Of a stretch of 59,991 nucleotides of DNA, positions 55,463 through 59,991 are shown piece after piece. How positions within the stretch are numbered: the stretch's first letter is position 1; each line of letters starts with the position of its first letter. The position numbers were made by a program, and so were the translations under genes. Source of the DNA: Cupriavidus basilensis (GTDB taxonomy: Bacteria > Pseudomonadota > Gammaproteobacteria > Burkholderiales > Burkholderiaceae); the NCBI RefSeq assembly GCF_000876015.1, contig NZ_BBQM01000026.1, positions 1 through 59,991 on the forward strand, written 5' to 3'. Under the pieces are notes generated by a model, which had not been told where the DNA came from, ran no database searches, and saw nothing but the letters and a program-made list of their open reading frames with translations.

Positions 55463-56344
55463 TCAGTCGCCGGCCCGGTCGAATCGCGGCGGGCGCTTCT
55501 CGCGCAGGCTGGCCACGCCCTCGCGCACGTCGGGGCCGGCAAAGCCCATGAATTCCAGCGCCAGCGAACTGTCGAACGACGGCCCCGCCATGCGCAGCCA
55601 GTTGTTGAGCGCGTACTTGGTCCAGCGGATCGCGGTCTGCGAGCCCTCGGCCAGCCTGCGCGCCACTTCGAAGGCGCGCCCGACCAGCTCCGATTCGTCC
55701 ACCACCAGCGACACCAGCCCGATGCGCTCGGCCTCTTCGCCGCTCACCGACTCGCACAGCATCAGATAGTACTTGGCCTTGGCCATCCCGCACAGCAGCG
55801 GCCACACGATCGCCGCGTGGTCGCCGGCCGCCACGCCCAGCCGGGTGTGGCCGTCGACGATGCGCGCGGTGCGCGCCGCGATCGAGATGTCGGCCAGCAG
55901 CCCGGCCACCAGGCCCGCGCCCACGGCCGGGCCGTGCATGGCGGAGACGATCGGCTTGTCGCAGTTGATCACGTTGTAGACCAGGTCGCGCGCCTCGTGC
56001 CACACGCGCGTGCGGGTGGCGAAGTCGTTGGCCATGTCCTCCACCAGAGAGAGGTCGCCGCCGGCCGAGAAGCCCTTGCCCTCGCCGCGGATCAGCGCCA
56101 CGCGGATGTCGGGGTCGGCGGACACGTCGCGCCAGATCTCGGCCAGCTCGCGGTGCATGTTGGCGTCGGCGGTGGCCAGCTTGCCGTTGGCGGACTGGCC
56201 GGCGCCCATCACGATCTCCAGGATGGGGCCGTGCCGGCGCAGCGTCAGCGCGCTGTAGCGGGCATAGCGTGGCGAGAGCGGAGAGGGTGGAGTAGTGCCT
56301 TGCGGCGGGGAGGGCGGCGAAGACTGCGGGGGAAGCGCGTTCAT
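55463..56344 (-). CDS. Enoyl-CoA hydratase/isomerase family protein
   Basis: This 293-residue crotonase-fold enzyme has an N-terminal Ser/Pro-rich leader of about 30 residues before LTLRRHGPILEIVM. GKGFSAGGDLSL and GPAVGAGLVAGLLADISI follow as oxyanion and active-site segments, then HTRLGVAAGDHAAIVWPLLCG. The frame is open to 56455; ATG 56344 is preferred. A perfect -10 TATAAT on this strand lies at 56460-56455, about 110 bases upstream, so it may have its own promoter apart from the upstream fumarylacetoacetate hydrolase-like gene. Confidence 0.9.
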   Translation of the reverse strand: MNALPPQSSPPSPPQGTTPPSPLSPRYARYSALTLRRHGPILEIVMGAGQSANGKLATADANMHRELAEIWRDVSADPDIRVALIRGEGKGFSAGGDLSLVEDMANDFATRTRVWHEARDLVYNVINCDKPIVSAMHGPAVGAGLVAGLLADISIAARTARIVDGHTRLGVAAGDHAAIVWPLLCGMAKAKYYLMLCESVSGEEAERIGLVSLVVDESELVGRAFEVARRLAEGSQTAIRWTKYALNNWLRMAGPSFDSSLALEFMGFAGPDVREGVASLREKRPPRFDRAGD

Positions 56345-56507
56345 GGGCAGCGATGGCCTCGGCCATTCCGTAGGGGAACATGGGCCGGGCCGCGCCAGGC
56401 GGCCCGGGGCACCGCCGGCGGCCGGTGGTAATTGGCAGACCGGGCGGTCGGTCAATTATAAGCGTGCCTGCCGCGCCGCCGCCCGGCCATGCCGCCGCGC
56501 GCGGACT

Positions 56508-57491
56508 TCAGCCGCGCGCCGACACCAGCTGGTCGATGGCGCCGAACACCGAGTGTCCCTGCGCGTCGAACATCTCGATCTTGACCGCGTCGCCGAACTT
56601 CATGAAGCCGGTGACGGGCTGGCCGCCGTCGATGATCTCCAGCATGCGCTTCTCGGCGATGCAGCAGTAGCCCTTGCTGCGGTCCACGTTGGAGATGGTG
56701 CCGGAGCCGACGATGCTGCCGGCGCGCACGTTGCGCGTCTTGCAGATATGGGCGATGAGCTGGCCGAAGTCGAACACCATGTCGGTGCCGCAGTCGGGCC
56801 AGCCCACTTTCTTGCTGTTCCAGTGCACGGTCATGGGCAGGTGCACGCGGCGCTCGCGCCAGGCTTCGCCGAGCTCGTCGGGCGTCACCGCCACCGGCGA
56901 GAACGCCGTGGCCGGCTTGCTCTGGAAGAAGCCGAAGCCCTTGCCCAGCTCGGCCGGGATCAGGTTGCGCAGCGACACGTCGTTGGCCAGCATCAGCAGG
57001 CGGATGCCTTCGGCGGCCTGCTCGGGCGTGGCGCCGGCCTTGACGTCGCCGGTGATGACGGCCACCTCGGCCTCGAAGTCGATGCCGTGGGCCTCGCTGG
57101 CGCACACGATGTCGTCGTGCGGGCCGATCAGGTCGTCGGAGCCGCCCTGGTACAGGAGCGGGTCGGTCCAGAATTCGGGCGGCATCTCGGCGCCGCGCGC
57201 GCGGCGCACCAGCTCGACGTGGTTGACGTAGGCCGAGCCGTCGGCCCACTGGTAGGCGCGCGGCAGCGGCGCCATGCAGGCGCGCGCGTCGAACGCGAAC
57301 GGGTGGCGCGCGCGGCCGGCGTTGAGCGCGTCGTAGACGTCCTGCAACTGCGGCGCGTAGAACTGCCAGTCGTCCAGCACGGTCTGCAGCTTGCCGGCGA
57401 TGTCGTTGACGTAGTGCGCGGTCTTGAGGTCGCGCGAGACGACCACGAGCTGGCCGTCGCGGGAGCCGTCCTTGAGGGTGGCGAGTTTCAT
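56508..57491 (-). CDS. Fumarylacetoacetate hydrolase family protein
   Basis: This 327-residue FAH-superfamily metal-dependent C-C hydrolase/hydratase begins MKLATLKDGSRDGQLVVVSRDL. The DFEAEVAVITGDV segment supplies acidic metal ligands, and LMLANDVSLRNL, KPATAFSPVAVTPDELG and NVRAGSIVGSGTISN follow. It resembles fumarylacetoacetases and 2-keto-4-pentenoate hydratases of aromatic catabolism, and the exact reaction is open. It lies 71 bases after the Bug binding-protein gene, suggesting one operon controlled by the divergent IclR gene. Confidence 0.9.
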   Translation of the reverse strand: MKLATLKDGSRDGQLVVVSRDLKTAHYVNDIAGKLQTVLDDWQFYAPQLQDVYDALNAGRARHPFAFDARACMAPLPRAYQWADGSAYVNHVELVRRARGAEMPPEFWTDPLLYQGGSDDLIGPHDDIVCASEAHGIDFEAEVAVITGDVKAGATPEQAAEGIRLLMLANDVSLRNLIPAELGKGFGFFQSKPATAFSPVAVTPDELGEAWRERRVHLPMTVHWNSKKVGWPDCGTDMVFDFGQLIAHICKTRNVRAGSIVGSGTISNVDRSKGYCCIAEKRMLEIIDGGQPVTGFMKFGDAVKIEMFDAQGHSVFGAIDQLVSARG

Positions 57492-57562
57492 GTATTCAGG
57501 TGCATTGGGACAAAGCGGAAGGCCGCGCCGCGCATCCTCGCGGTGCCGGCGCGGCGCGACCG

Positions 57563-58600
57563 CTAGTCTACCGTGATGCCCTTGGCCTTGATCAGTTTGC
57601 CCCAGCGCTCGGATTCCGCGCGCGCGTACTGCGCGAATTCCTCGGGCGTGCCGGACACCGGCTCCACGCCGATGCCCTCGAAGCGCTTCTGCACCTCGGG
57701 GCTCCTGAGCGCCCTGGCCAGCTCGGCGTTCAGGCGCACCACCACCGGCCGCGGCGTGCCCGCCGGCGCCACCACGCCCTGCCAGGCGTAGGCCTCGAAG
57801 CCCGGCACGCCGGCCTCGGCCACGGTCGGCACCGCCGGCAGCGCGGCCAGGCGCCGCGGCGTGGCCGCGCCGAGCGCGCGCACCTTGCCGGCGATGATGT
57901 TCTGCTGGCCCGCGGCGAGGTCGAGGAACATCAGGTCGACCTGGCCCGCCAGCAGGTCCTGCACCGCGGGCGCGGCGCCCTTGTACGGCACGTGCGTCAT
58001 CTTCGTGCGGGTCTGGTCCATGAACAGCTCCATCGCCAGGTGGTGCGGGCTGCCGGCGCCGGGCGAGGCAAAATTGACCTTGCCCGGGTTCTGCTGCGCG
58101 TATTCCACCGCCTCCTTGAGCGTGCGCGCCGGGAAGTTCGGCGCGGCCACCAGGATCAGCGGGAAGCGCGCCACCAGGCCGACGTGCACGAAGTCCTTGC
58201 CGGCGTCGTAGGGCAGCTTCCTGTAGAGCGCGGGATTGGCCGCCAGCGTGGCGGTGTCGGCGGTCAGCAGCGTGTAGCCGTCGGGCCTGGCGTGGGCCAC
58301 CGCGTCGGCGCCGACGATGGTGGCGGCGCCGGGGCGGTTGTCGATCACCACCTGCTGGCCCAGCGCCGGCGTGATGGCCTGGCCCAGCGTGCGCGCCACC
58401 ACGTCGGTGCCGCCGCCGGCCGGATAGGGCACCACCCAGCGCACCGGCTGGCTCGGCCACGCGTCCGCGGCGCGGGCCGGCTGGCCGGCGGCGAGGCCCA
58501 GCGCCAGCAGCGCGAGCAGGGGCAGGGGGCGGGCGAAGCGAAAGGGACGGCGGCGGGATGCGGAAACGGCGGTGTCGCCGCGGGGCGCGAGGCGGGTCAT
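57563..58600 (-). CDS. Bug-type tripartite tricarboxylate transporter substrate-binding protein
   Basis: This 345-residue periplasmic binding protein is of the TctC/Bug family, greatly expanded in Burkholderiales. A long n-region and a Sec signal (PLPLLALLALGLAAGQPARA) precede the mature start. Family marks are PVRWVVPYPAGGGTDVVART, QQVVIDNRPGAATIVGAD, HHLAMELFMDQT, HVPYKGAAPAVQDLLAGQVDLMF and the ending WGKLIKAKGITVD. It is an orphan: no TctA/TctB membrane genes are nearby. It is divergent from the IclR gene. Confidence 0.94.
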   Translation of the reverse strand: MTRLAPRGDTAVSASRRRPFRFARPLPLLALLALGLAAGQPARAADAWPSQPVRWVVPYPAGGGTDVVARTLGQAITPALGQQVVIDNRPGAATIVGADAVAHARPDGYTLLTADTATLAANPALYRKLPYDAGKDFVHVGLVARFPLILVAAPNFPARTLKEAVEYAQQNPGKVNFASPGAGSPHHLAMELFMDQTRTKMTHVPYKGAAPAVQDLLAGQVDLMFLDLAAGQQNIIAGKVRALGAATPRRLAALPAVPTVAEAGVPGFEAYAWQGVVAPAGTPRPVVVRLNAELARALRSPEVQKRFEGIGVEPVSGTPEEFAQYARAESERWGKLIKAKGITVD

Positions 58601-58833
58601 CTTGGTTGTCTCCTGATGGAAGGCGGCCGCGCCATGTGCATTGCATGGCGTCGTGCCGGCGGCTCGTTATGCGCGGAAAGTCTACCGGCGGTTTAAAAAT
58701 CGGTAAATCGATTTCGCTATAGTAAATTCATGGCTGAACCGGCGCGGCGAGTCTGGTGTAATGTGACGCGCGCCGTCCATTGCCGTCCGCCGTTTCGTTT
58801 TTCCGCCCCGCCATCCTCCCATCCCGCTGCCGC
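58601..58833. promoter_or_regulatory. Divergent IclR/Bug promoter region with AAATCGATTT palindrome
   Basis: An AT-rich island at about 58690-58730 contains the 10-base palindrome AAATCGATTT (58705-58714), preceded by AAAATCGG. It lies roughly midway between the two divergent starts and is the best candidate for the IclR binding site. Confidence 0.45.
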
Positions 58834-59679
58834 ATGACCGAACCCGAAGAAGACGATTCCAAGCTGCGCTCCGGCATCCAGTCGATCGAGGTCGGCTTCA
58901 AGCTGCTGCAGGCGCTGGCCGCCTCGCCGCGCGCGATGATGCTGCGCGACCTCGCCGCCGCCGCCGACATGAACCCGGCCAAGGCGCACCGCTACCTGGT
59001 CAGCTTCCAGCGCCTGGGCGTGGTGGCGCAGGACCCGGTGGGCGGCCGCTACGACCTCGGGCCGTTCGCGCTGCAGCTCGGCCTGGCCGGCCTGAACCGG
59101 CTCGATCCGGTCAAGAAGGCGCGCCCGGTCCTGTCGCAGTTGCGCGACGAGATCGACCAGACCGTCGGCATCGCCGTGTGGGGCAACCACGGCCCGACCA
59201 TCGTGCACTGGGAGGAGTCCAGCCACCCGGTGACGGTGAGCCTGCGCCTGGGCGACGTGATGCCCATGCTCAACTCGGCCACCGGCCGGCTGTTCGGCGC
59301 CTACCTGCCGAAACAACAGACGCGGGCGCTGGTCGAACGGGAACTGGCCGAGCGCGGCCGCGACGACCTGCCCGACCTGCCGCGCTCGCCGGCCGACTAC
59401 GACGCGGTCTGCGCCGAGGTGCGCGCGCGCGGCGCGGCGCGCATCCGGGGCGGCGTGCTGCCGGGCATCAATGCGTTCTCGATGCCGGTGTTCGACGCCA
59501 ACGGCCATGTCGCGATGGCGCTGATCGCGCTCGGCGCGCAAAGCGTATTCGATGCAGAATGGGGTGGCGCGGTGGACCGCCGCATGCGCGACGTCGCCCG
59601 GCGCATTTCTTCGGAGCTTGGTTATCTTGATGGCAGCCCGACGCACGGGGCGGACGATTCGAAAGGCGCCTCCCGCTAG
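58834..59679 (+). CDS. IclR-family transcriptional regulator
   Basis: This 281-residue regulator has an N-terminal winged helix (GIQSIEVGFKLLQALAASPRAMMLRDLAAAADMNPAKAHRYLVSF, residues 10-55) and the GAF-like IclR effector domain (VGIAVWGNHGPTIVHWEES, LNSATGRLFGAYLP, GVLPGINAFSMPVFDANGHVAMALIAL). ATG 58834 was chosen; the frame is open to 58780. It is divergent from the Bug/FAH gene pair, its probable target. Its 3' end overlaps the next start by 50 bases. Confidence 0.94.
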   Translation: MTEPEEDDSKLRSGIQSIEVGFKLLQALAASPRAMMLRDLAAAADMNPAKAHRYLVSFQRLGVVAQDPVGGRYDLGPFALQLGLAGLNRLDPVKKARPVLSQLRDEIDQTVGIAVWGNHGPTIVHWEESSHPVTVSLRLGDVMPMLNSATGRLFGAYLPKQQTRALVERELAERGRDDLPDLPRSPADYDAVCAEVRARGAARIRGGVLPGINAFSMPVFDANGHVAMALIALGAQSVFDAEWGGAVDRRMRDVARRISSELGYLDGSPTHGADDSKGASR

Positions 59680-59991
59680 GCCCGGCCCGCGCCGCCTGCG
59701 CTGGGTGCTGGCGCTCGCGCTGGTGCTGGCGGTTCACCTGGGCGTCGTGCTCGGCCTGATGCATCTGCCGGGGCCGCATGTCGATCCCGCCGACCTGCCC
59801 GCGCTCGAAGCGATTCTGCTGCCGCCGCCCGCGCCGCCCGCGGAAAAGGCGCCGCCGCCGGCGCAGAAGCGCCGCCCCGCGCACCCCACGCTGGCACCCG
59901 CGCCCGCTCCGCAACCCGAGACCCCGCCCGCCGTGCCGGCGCCCGAGGCTCCCACGCTGGCGGGCGGCTCCGCGAGCCCCGCCGCGGCGGG
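59630..59991 (+). CDS. Proline-rich membrane-anchored protein, N-terminal part (cut by window edge)
   Basis: An open frame from ATG 59630 runs off the window (120 codons visible). It encodes a basic N-terminus (RRTGRTIRKAPPARPGPRRL), one transmembrane helix (WVLALALVLAVHLGVVLGL), and a Pro/Ala-rich periplasmic stretch (ILLPPPAPPAEKAPPPAQ). This architecture resembles TonB-like or DUF3108-type exported proteins, but the diagnostic part is missing. It overlaps the IclR gene by 50 bases. A later start would lose the basic head. Confidence 0.65.
   Translation, partial: MAARRTGRTIRKAPPARPGPRRLRWVLALALVLAVHLGVVLGLMHLPGPHVDPADLPALEAILLPPPAPPAEKAPPPAQKRRPAHPTLAPAPAPQPETPPAVPAPEAPTLAGGSASPAAA

Overview
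The window reads as chromosomal DNA of a high-GC betaproteobacterium of the Burkholderiaceae, most likely Cupriavidus or a close relative. This rests on recalled gene neighbourhoods, not a database search: gatCAB divergent from mreBCD-mrdA-rodA, a phaM-type polyhydroxybutyrate granule gene, DUF484-xerC, lipB-lipA, a Burkholderia-type porin and a Bug-type tricarboxylate-transporter binding protein. There are no rRNA, tRNA, CRISPR, transposase or phage genes.

Layout. (1) 107-4013, minus strand: the amidotransferase genes gatC-gatA-[small lipoprotein]-gatB. (2) 4760-11183, plus strand: the rod-shape cluster mreB-mreC-mreD-mrdA(PBP2)-rodA. (3) 11739-31298, plus strand: a 20-kb accessory block in two transcription units. 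Unit A holds two luciferase-like flavin monooxygenases (LLM), a Dpp/Opp-type ABC importer, a TauD-type dioxygenase and a porin. Unit B holds a spermidine/putrescine-type ABC importer with an ADP-forming acyl-CoA synthetase, a crotonase and a third LLM monooxygenase inside the same gene string. (4) 31528-42623: cytochrome b561, DUF484, xerC, a LysR regulator divergent from a DUF2917 gene, lipB-lipA, and a 5-oxoprolinase cluster (pxpB-pxpC-pxpA) with its DUF969/DUF979 membrane partners. (5) 42624-43630: a gene-free mosaic of inverted and tandem repeats. (6) 43631-48635, minus strand: an Mla/Mce-type phospholipid transport operon ending in a VanZ-like gene. (7) 48849-51399, plus strand: birA, coaX and a SPOR protein. 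(8) 51443-58600, minus strand: hldE/rfaE2-type nucleotidyltransferase, a ferritin-like diiron protein, a patatin phospholipase with phaM, an enoyl-CoA hydratase, a fumarylacetoacetate hydrolase-family enzyme and a Bug-type binding protein. (9) 58834-59991, plus strand: an IclR regulator and the start of a proline-rich membrane protein cut by the window edge.

The most interesting part is block 3. Each of its two units is preceded by a sequence that fits a sigma-54 (-24/-12) promoter with correct GG-to-GC spacing (TGGCACG-N4-TTGC at 11661; TGGCATA-N4-TTGCT at 22931). Each also has two copies of a related palindrome (consensus roughly GTGG-N4-CCAC). Two importers of different families, three LLM monooxygenases, a 2-oxoglutarate dioxygenase, a porin and CoA-activation enzymes therefore look like one co-regulated scavenging and degradation pathway driven by an enhancer-binding activator that is not in this window. 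The substrate cannot be read from sequence. An organosulfur or organonitrogen compound is the natural hypothesis, because NtaA/SnaA/DszA-family LLM enzymes act on such compounds.
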